This document shows positions 25,401 to 40,400 of a stretch of DNA of 64,000 bases, piece by piece. The notes beneath the pieces are model-generated. The model had not been told where the DNA came from and ran no database searches. It saw only the letters and a program-made list of their open reading frames with translations. The translations under genes were made by a program, and so were the position numbers. Position 1 is the stretch's first letter. Each line of letters opens with the position of its first letter. The DNA lies in assembly GCA_002633025.1 (NCBI GenBank), contig NMRB01000358.1, positions 86,880-150,879 on the forward strand. The letters are read 5' to 3'. Source of the stretch: Notospermus geniculatus. Taxonomy: Eukaryota; Nemertea; Pilidiophora; Heteronemertea; Lineidae.

Positions 25401-28400
25401 GTAGAACTCTGAATCGAAATCATTATGAATACTTTACAGTAGGGACGTGTTTTTAATCATCCGTGCAAGTGTACGATGACCAACGTGTATAAGAATTATT
25501 AATGTTCTTCACAGCATGTGGGAGTCTCTAATTAAGATCTATTCATTAGACGTGTCGCTCTTAAGTCTCTCACCACAGAGTTTCCAAGAGTTGGCTATTT
25601 TTGACCGAATATCGCCAATTAGGTTCCATTGATTCGAATGAACTTGCCTGACCCGATGGCGTTTTTCGTTGGAGAATACATCGTAACGTGTTGGTGATCG
25701 AACATGGGGAAACTAAGGTGACATTCTCACTGCTCGTATTGAACCCTGTTTGCAAGTTGTTGCATGTCTAAGGTTAGATGTCAATTCACCTGGCCTTTTT
25801 ACTACCCCGCCGGTTACCCGGTGTGGCTCTGCGACAATTTGACAACTATTCACTGCACCACCTGTCTACAATCTTCTTCTTTCACCACCAAATAGCATTG
25901 AATTGTGCCACAACTACATCCTAAATGTCAGTGTTCTGTGGCGATATTGCACGGCCAAACCAAGTGGAAGAGCAGGTTGATTGGTACTTTTTTGTAACAG
26001 GAATATGAATGAAGGTAATATACAGTTAGAAAGTAACTAAGCCAGAGGCAAAAAAACCCGACGCATTTCCAATAAACCATAAGTTAGAATTTCATATTTA
26101 CATCATCCAAAAAAATTTGTTTGCACAAACATGGAGATATATAAACTTCCGTGATACAAATACTGAAAGAAATACACTGAAGCTACTCCAACAAGTTAGC
26201 ACAACCAAGGTCTGTAGTCTTTAACCAAATTCTCTCTGGCATTCTTCATTCCAGCAAAGTACGCGGTCGTGTTTTACCGTTTCCATTTCCTTTTAATCTT
26301 TTGTCAGGACATCATATCGGAACAGTTTTAGTGTGTTTCAAATTTGTTCAAATGCCATGCAGATTGAAGTAGGCAACTCCATCTTATTGTTTTCATAAAC
26401 TGAAAGTTCATTCGTTTTCGCTGCGAGGTCTTTTCGTCATCTGCATTTACTCACATCCCTTGTGACGTCAGGAGTCAACATCGCTAGAGAGGTTCCCGGT
26501 GCAGAAAGACTGTTCCTGGTCCCATGTGCCGCGCCTATCAGATCACGACAACCACAACAAAAATGGCTTCGTCCTCAGCCGATGATCTAACCTACACAGT
26601 TGTGGTTACCGCTGCCTGTAGCTGTCCCCAACCAAGGTCACGGCCTTACACAGTTAGTTGTACTCTACGCGGTGTCCAACATCTAATAAAAGGATCACTT
26701 CATCAGCGATATATTTTATAGCATCAGCCTCCTTGCAAATCACCCAACTAGAGATAATAATCAAAGAATCGTTCATAAAACAATTTCCAGCATTACCGTG
26801 ACGTGTACGACTCCGGCAGGGATGGTCTTCGATGCCGTTCGGCTTACAAGCGTCATTAATGGCTTGGCTGTTCGGGTGTGGCGCCCGGGTAGCCTACACG
26901 GATGCGGCCCGCTGACGGCTGAGGATGAGGGCGTGCTCTTTCCTTGTCATCTATAAATTGAGTTTTTTATCAGGGCTGCCAGTGATTCACTTAATGCTGT
27001 TAGTAGTGTTAGGCTCATCGAGTAACTAGCAAATAACCGCTACTGTCGGCAGATTGGTGGCGGCGGCTTATCTCTCTGTATCTCCCTAATTATGTTTTTC
27101 TCGACTAAAGCTTTGAATGCGGTTCACCATCCCATGAACAGACTTCCTTCTAAAACCTTCCAAGTGTTCTGAAATGCAATCATACAGAAGTTAATTCGGT
27201 AGTAGAGACTTCATATTCCGTTTCATTCCACTGCTCAACGTTGCTTGCATTCAACCTCGGCTTTTCCCTTACATCGATGTTTGCCTTCTGTGTATCCAGG
27301 CTTATGACCATGGGGACGAGGTTGTTTGAGGATGTGTGGCTCAGTACAATCGCATTCTCTGTGTTCGTAAAAAAGCTACTCGTAACTATCGGTAAGGAGG
27401 ACTTAGAACATGCATGAGTAAGAGCCCACACTTGATGCATTCATTCAGATTCCAACCTCAAGTTTGATCAATTCATCTTATCATATTATACCATCTAATA
27501 GGCTTACCATCGCCCAATTGGTCCTGGTGGAGTAGAACGTAATTCTGAATATGATGAAATACCGCCGTCAAAATTGTCGACGAGGTTGCGGTTTAGTTAA
27601 AATAAAGTAGATTTCGATTACATCATGTTCTGGTTGATTGTATCTACAACTAGATGATACTTTTCTGAGTTGGTATCAAGGGACTATTGTGAGGAAGTGA
27701 TTTACGTTCGGCGAAAACCGCGGCTCTGGCATACTGCCTGCACCAATGTGGCGTCATCTTGTTCGCCATCTTAGAACATCGAGACGTACATGTTTAAAGA
27801 ACAACAACCAGGACCCATGTTCCCGAAGCCGTCGTTAGGTTAACGATGTCGTTGCGCCATGCATTTTTCCAGTTTAACGACATCGTTAACCTAACGACGG
27901 CTTCGGGAACATGGGTCCTGGTTAGTTTGCTTCCTTTAAGCCTAGGTCACATATCCACTCCGGGGCCCGTACGGCGAGTAAAAACAGACATTTTGGCCAA
28001 TTTCTACGGTGCCCAGTTTGATCTAGTTTAATTTCCGCTTATCCATTGAGGCGATTTCGGCATAATTCAGCTTCGATCTGAGTTTCAGTCTCAAAAATCC
28101 ACAGCAAGCCGCTGGGTGGGGAAAATCGTACGGCGCCCGGTGGCATTTGTGACCCAGGCTTTAGGCTGCTTTTCCACGACGTTTGCGGACGCGGTTTCGG
28201 TGGCGGGAGCGGGTGCGCCACCCGCGCCCGCCTCCTATTCCGCGCCCGCAAACGTCTCGTGGAAAAGCAGCCTTGGACCGTTGTCGGTCATCGCATGAAG
28301 AAAAGTCGTTTTGCCAACTCTGTTCATAAGAAGCCATCCTTGCCTTCAAACGGGCGTGACAGGAACCAAAATCTTTCCGTCGCTTACACATCACTGCTAA

Positions 28401-31400
28401 GGATGACGTGCCCGAAATGTGTTACAAATGGGGTGTTCAATCGTCCTGTCCACATCGCATCAGACCACTCTCGGAGCGCCGAATTGAGATCGATCCGGCC
28501 AATTTATGCCGTTTTCATCGACCAATTCCCTTGTAATGAATAATTTGATTACGCTGTGTATTACATGATTTAATCATGTTGTCTGTGTCCTCAGTCCTCC
28601 AACATGGCTTGAGCGTGTCCGGAATGCAGCCGCTCGATTTCGGATAATCTTTCAGCTCTTGTGAGCTATAGTTTACCTCGGGTCAATCAATAAGTTACAG
28701 CAAACACCCTGATGGGGGATTTTGGACGGGGCCTCGGATTCTCTGATCCTGCTCTAGTGCGACAACGGTACCGACCCCGTCACGACCATCCTCCCATCGC
28801 AGAACTTTGGTCTCGCTCCTCTTCATACGCTCGGACTTTGAGTCCGAGCGTATGAAGACGAGCGAGACCAAAGCTCTGCGATGGGAGGATGGTCACGACA
28901 GGGTGGGATCCCTTGGCGAGGAGGCGGCCATCTTCTTGCTGACCCCACTCAGTGATGGTACCCACGAGGCCTCCTCCCGACCCTGTCAAGGAGGCCATGG
29001 GAGACGAGGCCTTTCGAAGGACGTCTAAGAGTGTGCTTTGTTGCGCTCGCTTTCTGGGCAGAGGGTCAAGTGTTACAACGTTGTAAAACTTCAAGCACCC
29101 TCTCAGTGTAATTTGTGGTAAACCGCAACGTAAAAAGAAGCTCAGATTGGTCCCCAAACGTCCTTCTTGGTTTATCAGGGATCTTTATAGATCTACACGC
29201 TTCCTCTGTCTCCGTGTGGGGTGACGGCCCGTGTAAAATACAACCTGATATCATTATCCTTCAATGTTATGTACTTTAATTACACAACTCAACAACTGAT
29301 GATAGCTGGTGATATGAAGGCTGTCCCGGGCGCCTGTCGACGGGCGCCATCGCTGTCGCCAATCAGAAACAGAGATAAACATGCAAATTACTGCAAAATA
29401 AACCAATTACGGAAGTACGCGATTGACAAATGCGGCATTACAAACTTACGCTTTGAGTGACTCACCTGACGAGCCTGTGGGGTGCTGGATTTTAATGCTA
29501 GGTTAACATCAAATCAAATTGACTCGCAATTTTACAAAATTGGCCATTTTAATGATATCAACAACTTTTCGCTGAGTCATGTTGGTTTTGTCGACTGTTG
29601 ATTTCTAAGCTCCGATGCGATAATTTTACGTAATGCCAAGTTTCTTAACATATCACAGAAAGACAATTAGCCAGCCAACTAAATCTCACAGGGCCATCTT
29701 GCACCATTAACTTCTCCGCAAGGATCATGTAGATGAATTTTGTTAGAGCCATCTTGCCATAATTAGGTCATCACCATGGGGATTCTCTTCCAGAGTGACA
29801 GATGATTGGTTCTCCCATCCCTCAGTGGGGGAAATCTCCATGACGATGACCTAATTCTGGCAAAATGGCTGCCAGCGAAACTCCAAACTCCTCACAGCGC
29901 CACCTACTCTCCATTCTTCCGATCTGCTGAGTGGGACCTCAGTGGTGGAGCTGTCATAAAATGCGGAACGAAAGGGCGACGATGGGAACGAGATTGGCGA
30001 AACTCATCTTAGGACATTTGTCCAGCAAATCACTCAGCTGTTACTCCACGTATTACAAAACTAAGCCGCCTACAAAAGGGCAGTGGTTCAAATTTCCATA
30101 GTTTCTTCTTTGGCCTCCAATTGCCGTCATAATCCAAGAAACTCTGCCATTACTAACAACTTCACAGCGTCGGATGACGGTTGGACACCAGTCTCGCTCC
30201 ACGCATTGATCACAATCCACCTAATCAACCATTCGGTCAATCAGTAAAAACTAATCCATCGCTATTCTATAATAATCGATGAAATCAAATATCATGGATT
30301 GATCATTGATGAATTTGAAGAGACATTTCCGTGTCGCAGTTCGAGTTGAAAGCCTATTGATTTCGGATTAGCGGCCGATTGAGTGCACTTGGTCGGCGGT
30401 GCCACCTTTCGAGAAAAAGTTGAACTGGTGAACTTTGTCGGAACCATTCGGAACTTGCCTCGTCTCGCGCAGACAGCAGTTTTGTTCTGTCGTGTTGCTC
30501 CACCCAAATTCGGTATGATCCCCCAGATTCAAAACAACGGCTGCTGACCGAGACTAGAACTTGTCATGTTCTTGATGCGTTTGAAGGTTGTCCACGTGGC
30601 GAAATGCAGCTGATGATGTAATGATGGTGATTTTACGGTCACCGCCATCGTACGAGATCTCGTACAGCGAGATTTCTTCGGCGAGGCCATTCCAAGCAAC
30701 GAGGCCTATTTTCGGATCCGTCTGCTGGTGAGTGACATGTCATGTGACCAAATCTCGACTGAAATGAGAATTGGAGATGATCAAGCCAGCCGAAAAAAAA
30801 GCCAACCTTGACAACAATTACTAAAGTATTGAGCTCAGTGTTGTTATGCACCTCTCGAAAAATACGAGGTTGCCATGGCGTTTGGCTTAACAGAGCGATT
30901 GCACCACAATGAAGTAATTATTTCGCACAGGGACTGACAAATTGGTGGTATCTGGCTCGGCCGTGACAGAGATGGTCTGGATTGATACCTCGGCGCACTG
31001 ATCGTCGATGTCAATGACATCTAATGAGGGCGGCGAGAAACGTGATTAAGTTGCTATTTTTGCGGAGCGATGTCAATCCTCGTGGCAAAACAACGCGTAC
31101 GTTTACTTTGTACTCTTTTTACCCCATATTGTCGCTGTAATCAGTTATTCACGACAGATTATTTGATGTCGACAAAAGCCTGCAGATATCTGATGATTTT
31201 CGACTAGAAGTTAAGCACTGAGAAAGAATATTTCGCCACATGTTGCACTCACACGAAGAGATCAAGTATAGATCCTCTCCTTACCGAACCCTGCATGTGT
31301 CGGCAACAGTTGGATCCCGTCCCATGGTTTTAATCATCAGCTAAACTGGCATCAACATGTTCTGCAGTTCTCACTGGAATAACACGCCCCAAAGAAATGG

Positions 31401-34400
31401 AAGGTGTCCGATTCCAACTGGGTGCATTTCATCGCTTCCTACAAATATTCCCGGCGGAAGGCTCATCTCAATTTATCACCGTGCTCGTCAATACTTGATG
31501 AGATTGTCAAATTGCGTTAGCCATATAAAATCATTCTGAGTTTGTCACCGCCGATTCAAATATGGATTGAGCGATATCTTCCCGTTACTTGTAAAACCAA
31601 TGTCACGGGGCGAATTTGTGTTGTGGTCGTCGGTGTGTGATATTCATTCTAGACTAGACGTACGATTGTCGTGCGTGGGCAACATCTGCGGGCGGTTGTG
31701 GTTGGGTCACAGGACGATTTACGTCGTTGTTGTTGTCGGTGTGCGATATGTATTCTAATTGAAGTTACCTTTCACGTGGCTTCACTGCCTAGGTGGAAGT
31801 AGTGGCACACTAAACTTTAAGGAGCGAACGTGGGGAGAAGCGGTTTAATAAGACTGTTTTCAGGGGTGACATTTAGAAGGGGAAGCTGTGCTGTCCGATC
31901 CAAATCAGTTGTAACTCAAGAAACCACGGATTCCGTCGTGTTGACTGAGATTGTAGACTCTTCAAATCGAGCCGCTCCTGTGGAATCCGTTTCACTTCAC
32001 ACTTTCTAAGTTTGACGTCAAATTGGATTTGCCATCGACATCTTGAAGAGATTACAAGGCGATACAAACANTTGGGTGGCGCTGCAGTCGATTGCAGCGC
32101 CACTCAACGTCTTATTAGCGCATAAGAAATTTTTCACGTTGACCAATGATTTTTTCGTGGCCATCGATATTTTCCTCCCTGCCATGTGTTTAGAAACGAA
32201 TACATTGACTGCAGCGCCACACAACGTCTGATTAACGCATATGATATTTTTCATGTTGACATGTGATTTTTCCCTACCACCAAACACATGCTACACACGC
32301 ACGTCTGCTTCACTCTCACAACATGCACGTCTAATTTTGCGGAAATAACCACCCATCGTTATATCCGCAGAAAGTAGACGTGCTTGAAAAAATCATAGTG
32401 TCAACGTGAAAAATTTCTTATGTGCTAATAAGACGTTGGGTGGCGCTGCAATCGACTGTAGCGCCACCCAACGTCTGATTAACGCATATGATATTTTTCT
32501 CGTTGACGGCATATGATTTGTTCATGGCATAAATATTATTTTCACAATTCTAAAGTTTGCGATACACACACAGCAAACACGTCTACATTTGTTTCATACA
32601 CGCTACACTCACGTCTTCGTCTGCTTCACTCGCACAAGCACGTTTAATTCTGCGGAAATAACCGCCCATATACGTCGTTGTTGTTGTCGGTGTGCGATAT
32701 GTATTCTAATTGAAGTTACCTTTCACGTGGCTTCACTGCCTAGGTGGAAGTAGTGGCACACTAAACTTGAAGAAGCGAACGTGGGGAGAAGCGGTTTAAT
32801 AAGACTGTTTTCAGGGGTGACATTTAGAAGGGGAAGCTGTGCTGTCCGATCCAAATCAGTTGTAACTCAAGAAACCACGGATTCCGTCGTGTTGACTGAG
32901 ATTGTAGACTCTTCAAATCGAGCCGCTCCTGTGGAATCCGTTTCACTTCACACTTTCTAAGTTTGACGTCAAATTGGATTTGCCATCGACATCTTGAAGA
33001 GATTACAAGGCGATACAAACAAAATCCATGCGGCCCAGAATCAATCATTCGACTGAGAATCGATAGAACATCCGAACCAAACAAACTGAATTAACCAACA
33101 CGCGCCTTTGGTTTCCCAGTAGGCGTTCACGGTAATCGTCTGCTCAAAACGGCGTTGGGGATGTTTACAAACAGAGAGGAGACCGGTTTGATCAGGTTAC
33201 CATTGATTTGAAATGTCTCCCCAACTACTCCGAAAAGAAGATTCTCTAATAACAGAATGATTTGCATCTGATTACGTGATCTTGATCTCTTGAACATGCT
33301 TTGGCAGACGATACATTGTTGACATGCGCCAGGAATTCTGTTGATTTCTGCTTTCATGAGCGATCGTTGGTCGGCGGCCCGGCAATGGTGAAATTATTTC
33401 CTTTCTTTGTGCTCGGGTGTCGAGATCTGTGGATGGAGCTGATTGGATGACTGATTTCCGAAACGATTCCTTGTCGGGCAGTATGATTGGCTTTTTTCTG
33501 GTTGATAAGTAGACTGGTTCCCGTCTTTGCCGCTATACTCCCGCGGATTGAGCGCCGCGGGAGTGTAGCGGCAAAGACGGGGAACTAGTCTAGTTGTTGA
33601 GGAATTCGTGGTACGTTGAGTCAGCTAATGAGCAACGTATAGAGTATCACGAGGGAAAAAATATTGTCTGGATAACGTACACCACGGACAGAAAAAACAG
33701 ATGTCAATTAATACTACATCGTGAATAAACTAATCATGGACGTGTTTATTTGATGGAATATTAATTACATTGCACAGTACTGTATAAATCGACAGCCTTG
33801 TCATTCTCGTGGCATGATTTGAATAAATGAGAAGCGTTGGGAGAGACTTCGTCATAATGTCAATTAGCCGGCCGAAAAAGCTATAATACAACGCTTCAAG
33901 CCAACTGGGGGATGTTGAACGTCAGTTGAGATAAAGGCATGCATCTGTTGAGTTGATATGTCGTTAATTTTGTTCCAACACAATGGCCCTATTCACAAGG
34001 AGTCGGTTGGATACGTACTATACATGTATTCAGTTACTCTCATGCTGCGTTCTGTCATTCCTTGGTAGTTCCATTGAGAACAGCGACAAACTACGATAGT
34101 CCTTGTCAGATTTCTTGTGGGATATGACCTCCCTATAGTGAAAGGGCCACAATTGAGTCTGTACATATGAATAGCAGGTAAACCGGTCTGCTGTCACTCA
34201 GATGGTGTGTTCCAGGTGGTCGTCCGTTTGTCAGTCGGCGAGAGGGGGGATACTGGGCTCCTTTTATGTGTGTCATCCCTTGGCTCCCTGTAGTGCGTGC
34301 TTTGCTGTCACATCACCGGCAACTTTTCCTCCAGTGCAGACTTCCTTATGGACGCCTTCTCACTGACTACGGCAAGGAGAAGCCACGATATGTCCCTTCA

Positions 34401-37400
34401 CACTGCGCTACGCCAAGTTGTCCTCGACCGGTGGCCTCCCAACTTGTGTATGCGCATGCATAAGTCATCATGCAAGGGTGGGCATGCCACCGTAACCATC
34501 AACCGCCGAATCGAAGATCGGGCATACATGACAATAACCCCAGGTCGTGTTTTGGCACTGAGATATGCATAGCTGTTTGTCTAGCCGGAGAAGAAGGGAC
34601 GCTGCCCGCGGCTGTCGGTGTAGTCAATCATAGCTGGGCCGGAATGACCAAATAGTTTGGTCTCACCTCACGGTGGAGGTGATATTCTCAAAATATCCTG
34701 CTTGAATATCAGTAGAAACGACTCTCTCAAGAAGTTCTGTCAATTTGATTCAACGCTAGGCTATCATGATGTTGGAACGCGCAAAAATCGTGCATCACAG
34801 ATTTTGACCTGTTGCTCAAAACTCGCCAACGCTGGTACTGTCATCTTGCTTTGGCATGTCTAACGCTCCAAGCAGCTAGACAGCAATCTGTCACAAAAAG
34901 ACGTACAAATAGTACACATCCTTTTCGCCATAGTTAACGTGAGAATCACTTTCCAGGGTGTACTCATGACTAACGTCTTCCGCTGTTGCTATTTGCCTGT
35001 AATGGACTTCCTAAGTAATTGGAGCTGGAGGATGTCTCTTGCTTTTTCCTTCGGTTCGCGCGTTTTGTTCGGCCGAGCCGAGTAATCTCGACATAATAGC
35101 AAAGATTACGGAATATTTTCCTCTCTGTTATTTGCGGTTGACAGATTATAGGGTGACCTATTCCATGATAGCTGAGTCATCACCAAGTTTACTTCGGCCA
35201 TGTATCTTAATCCTCTACATCCATGTTTTTCCTGTCAGAGTCGGATTAACCATCGAATCGCACAATGATTCCTTCAGTTGAGTTGTGGTCTCCACTTTTG
35301 TTGAAAATGGAAACTTTCTTCTTAAACGTAGATAGTTTTTAGATCTGTATTCTTGAGGACTGAAGTCCAATTCTAGGAAATTTTTACTCCAAGAGCGTTG
35401 TCTGCACTTGTCAACCCACGGTCTCATCGTCAGTTCGCTGGCCGCCATCTTTTTGGTTGCTCTGGCAATGCCAGGAAACATTCTCCACGCATCGCCGCTA
35501 GGTTACGCCACTCGTCCCTGGCCTCCAATTTAAACGCGGAGCAAGAAGGTGGGCCAAAGATTGGTAAATGGTAAACGCAATCCGCCAGAGGTACAAAATA
35601 GTTTTTCAAAGGGATTTAGGGTTAGGGTTCAGGCATTAGGGTTTAGGGTTAGGGTTTAGGGTTAGGGTTCAGGCATTAGGGTTAGGAATAGATCATCCTC
35701 GAAAGGGTTTGGTTAGGGTTAGCCATAGATATGTTTTCCGAAGTCCACCAAATTGTACCTCTGGGTGATTGCAATTAACACTTACCNAAGTTTACTTCGG
35801 CCATGTATCTTAATCCTCTACATCCATGTTTTTCCTGTCAGAGTCGGATTAACCATCGAATCGCACAATGATTCCTTCAGTTGAGTTGTGGTCTCCACTT
35901 TTGTTGAAAATGGAAACTTTCTTCTTAAACGTAGATAGTTTTTAGATCTGTATTCTTGAGGACTGAAGTCAATTCTAGGAAATTTTTACTCCAGTCCAGC
36001 GTTGTCTGCACTTGTCAACCCACGGTCTCATCGCTGGCCGCCATCTTTGTGGTTGCTCTGGCAATGCCGGGAAACATTCTCCGCGCATCGCCGCTAGGTT
36101 ACGCCACTCGTCCCTGGGCTCCAATTAAAACGTGGAACCAACAACGAAGGTGGGCCAGATTGGCCAGGAAACTCTATGCAAGTCACAGATGCGCACTGGC
36201 ACTTCATCTGGTGAGAAGCAAAATGCATTTTCTATGTAATCTTCCCACCAGTTCAAGCACGCATGCGTGGTTACCACGGCAACGATCCAAGATGGCTGCC
36301 AGAGAATACTGGAGAGCCACGACACAATTGAATCACGCATTCATCATTCTAAGTTGACAATGTACTTTTTATGATATTGATGGTCCATCATTCTTTCCTT
36401 GACCTTCTTCCTCATCTATTTCGGCACCGCCTGACATCTCTTTCGAAGGATATTCTGGTCTGCCATTACCATCTCTTGAAGCCATATGGTTCCATTGCCC
36501 TCTGTCGACTTCTGAATGATCTTGGGCAGATTGTACCCCAAAATGATACCCCATCAAGGGATATAAGTCATCCTAATTGGCAAGATGAGAAACCAATTTT
36601 GATAATGTTGTTTTACGACTACACACTATGATGAATAGCTGCCTGCATCCCGCGGCCATTGCGGGGCTTCATTCCGCACCGAATAGAAAAAAATGGCCGA
36701 TTCTTATTATGATTAATCAGAATACGATATCATTTCCATATGTGATGGCAGAGATGGGTTTCCGTCGCGATGTCGCACTGATATCCAACAGATTGCGTTT
36801 TATAAACACACCCGCTGCGAATTAAAAAGGGATAAAAAATATCCGAATCGAGAGCTACGTGCGTCAAAGAGAACATTATTAGCTTGGAGTAGGAAATGGT
36901 GGGCGAAACATTTGCAATGCCCGCTGCGAATGACTCCAAAATGTACGACAAACATTCCCAAGATGACTGCCTACTTTCCATGTAATGTCTGTTTCAGGCG
37001 TTAAGGTAAAACAAAGCTTTTTCTGGTCTGACTGATGCCGTTGGTCCACAAAACCGACAGGTCCTCAGGGGTGCATGCTGACGAATACCATTCCTACATG
37101 AAGTCGACACAGGTCCTCAGGGGTGCATGCTGACGAATACCATTCCTACATGAAGTCGACACATGTCCTCATGGTGCTGTTTTGTCACTTCACTGGGCAA
37201 ACCTCGTCCCCAGTGTTCAACGTAGCCTGCACCTTGACTTTTCCATCCTTTCACTGCCAGTGACAGTGTCAATAGGAGCAGTCAGCCGCGCGTATTGCCA
37301 AAAGATGGCAGCAAAGTTCTAGCGGACCAATACACAGGAAAATCCACGTGAGTGGTGCTCGGTCAAGAATGAATGGGTCCGCTACATGCATTGAATTGGG

Positions 37401-40400
37401 CCGTAGTGACACCTATTGGTCAACTCGCTGACAGCTCCTATTAAATTAACACCAACCAAATCGTACAAAACCCCATCACATAGGTATTCATTAGAAAATA
37501 TCTCTAAGAGCTTTCCAATGAATATCGTGTTTTGGGCGCCTTCCAAGCTTTTTCCATCATTTTCGACAAAAATAGACAAACGGAATATTTTACTGCCGAT
37601 GACGTCGTCTATTGATTTCGTTCGCAAGCTCCCATTGCTCAGTTTAAAAGAAGTCATTTATATCATAGTTATCGTCGATGAAATTCTATGATTCGTCATA
37701 ACTGTATTCTGAAGTGGGCCTCCAAATAAATTGAGCTCACAGTCCATAATGACAAAATCAAATCCAACAGCGCCGAAATATCGACGAACTACTTACTAGT
37801 TGGTGAATTACATGCACTCAAGATCAGACATGCTTGTAATCAGCCTGAAGAGGTCTTAGAGTCAGCCGAAGACAAACTGCTTCAGGCACAATCTCACTTA
37901 ATCTGTGGCTTCACTCGAGTTCTTGGTTCTAATTCAATCTCCTCAAATAGCCATTAATATGACCTCGGAGCGTAATGCTGGTTGAATCATGTCAGTCTGA
38001 GGCCGAACAGCAATAATATGGTTGTAAGAAGGAGAGAAGCATAGTGGATAAATCGGGCAAAGTGTGGAGGCTGCCCGTAATTGGGCCAATAAAACACCAC
38101 GAGACAGCCTCGTCATGGTGGAGAGTCTCACCTGCTCCAATCACAGGCCACGGAGACAACCTCGTCATAAAGAACCGTTGATGCGCCAATCAAACACTGC
38201 GAGACAACGTCATCTTGACCCAGTGCCGCTAACGCACCAATCAAACACCACGACACAACGTCATCTTGACCAAGAGCCTCTAATGCGCCAATCAAACACT
38301 GCGATGCAACGTCATCATGGTCAAACGCCCCTAATGCGTCAATCAAACACCGCGATGCAACGTCATCATGGTCAAACGCCCCTAATGCGCCAATCAAACA
38401 CCGCGATACAACGACATCATGATCAAACGCCCCTAATACTCCAATCAAACACCGCGATACAACGACATCATGATCAAATGCCTCTAATGCCCCAATCAAA
38501 CACCTTGAGACAACCTCATCACAAGCGATGTAGATCGAAGTGATGGACGCTCACACAAGTCCGACCTAACAAACTTGTTGATTTGAGCCGCATAAACAAA
38601 CGGCTCATCTCGATTCCTGTGAGACCTCCATCAAATGGCGTGCAGAATCCACGTAATTACAGCCTACTAGTTATGCATCGATTTCTAATTACGAGGTGGC
38701 TGGAACCTCTCCCTTGGCAATACGGCTGTCAGGCTCTGCTTTCCTGATGCCCGTCTCTTGGCCGGGATAAAGCCATCGATTGGCCATGAAAAGCGTCGCT
38801 TATTGTGTACGGCGAAGCCTTTGGGTCCGACTGAAGGCGACGGCGCAATCACCACGCGATCACGAAGTTGGCCGTGGCCAGAGAGCCGTAGTCCACTTGG
38901 GGGACGTTGTGACCCGGCGTTTTGGGTTCTGAACTTGGAAATGCCCTCCGACCTTCAAATATGACCGTTGTTTGTGTGCACATGTTGTCTGTACGTCACC
39001 GAGTCATCATACTCTTAAGGTTAAAGGAAAAGCAGTGAGGAATACGCCACCAGTGCCCTTCATGTGCATGGATACGTACTCAGATTTTGTACATCCCTAT
39101 GTTCATATCGTATAGAATGACGAACAGGGAATGCTCTTTTAGCAATCCCTGTAATTACTTGGAATACCTATAATGAGATATTCTGTGGCAATATCAAATG
39201 CCGGAGGCAATCAAAACTCCCAGAGCTCCAGAGAGACCACGTTCACCTGCCTTGTCATTATCGTCATTACCGAGCTACCGAAGACAACTGGAGAAACCAT
39301 AGCCTACCCGTTAGTCTTCGTCAGCTTTCTCAGCACAGTTTAATCATAGCTGGTTACGACGTCTTTGAATATTCCCCGAGGAATAAGACCCAACTGTCTG
39401 CCGAATTAAAACTACAACTAGAATACAAATCACCAGCTAAGTAGAGAAGGTTCTTCTATAGTTGTCTTGTGTGACGGTGAAACAATGTGTCTCCTTGAGT
39501 TGATGCAATAAGATGTTGTGTATTAAAGGTGAGGCAGCTCCTTTCGTCTGCAGCTCGGAGGCAGAACATGAGCACAGCTTTCTCCCGTAGATGCGTTGAA
39601 GAAAATCGTCCCCTGTCGGCGTGTGTCATTCATGCCCTGAATTGATGCTAAAGATATTGTGTATCAAAAGTATTTCAGGGGAGCATATTCTTTATAATTT
39701 GAAGCTCGGAGTCGGAACATGATCATACATTTGTCCCCAAGCTAAATGTACGTACTGTACCTTCGAAAAAATTGCCCCAAATCGCCATTCTTGCATGCTT
39801 TTGAAAAACTGTCATTATTCATCGCCATGCAGTGTTGAGCCTGTGCCATTCACCACATCATCTCGTGCAAGACGGGTTCCCTCCAACATTGAAAATTTTT
39901 CGAACTCATGGCCCAGCACATGGGGTCCGAAACTATCTCCCCTTGAGGGGGCGGTAAGGACGTAAATGGCCTGGATGATGGGACTTATAGGAACCAACTC
40001 CCTGATAAAGTGAATGTCGCTCCCCAAGAACGGTCCGTAGAAAGGTATACAGCGACAACGCTAGGACCAGTTCGCCACAACTTTAATGTTACATCCCGCG
40101 GACAACTTCCACCAGCTACCACATTATTGGACTTCCGTGCCAAAGAATGCTGTATTGAACGGGTATTTTTTTTATCATAGTGTGATTATCTCTATGATTG
40201 AGTTTGGGAGATCGTTCGATCAGTCGACGCAGATCTGGTGTGATGCATTAAATTTTGTCCACCATGGAACACTTCTTTAAGATGCCACGGCAGATTTGGT
40301 CCGAAGACAAATTGAATCTTATGTTCTCTAAGCACAGTGGCAAGATTGATGGCTGGTGTCCCGGGATAAGGCAGAAGGTCTTAATCACCGAGAACCGTGT

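Noticed and set aside
35612-35725. Chromosome end
   Set aside because: Only about 110 bp of degenerate TTAGGG with ordinary sequence on both sides.
38064-38543. 159-codon ORF with 17-residue repeats (and an antisense 123-codon ORF)
   Set aside because: A 51-bp stop-free unit keeps both strands open automatically. Nothing else supports translation.
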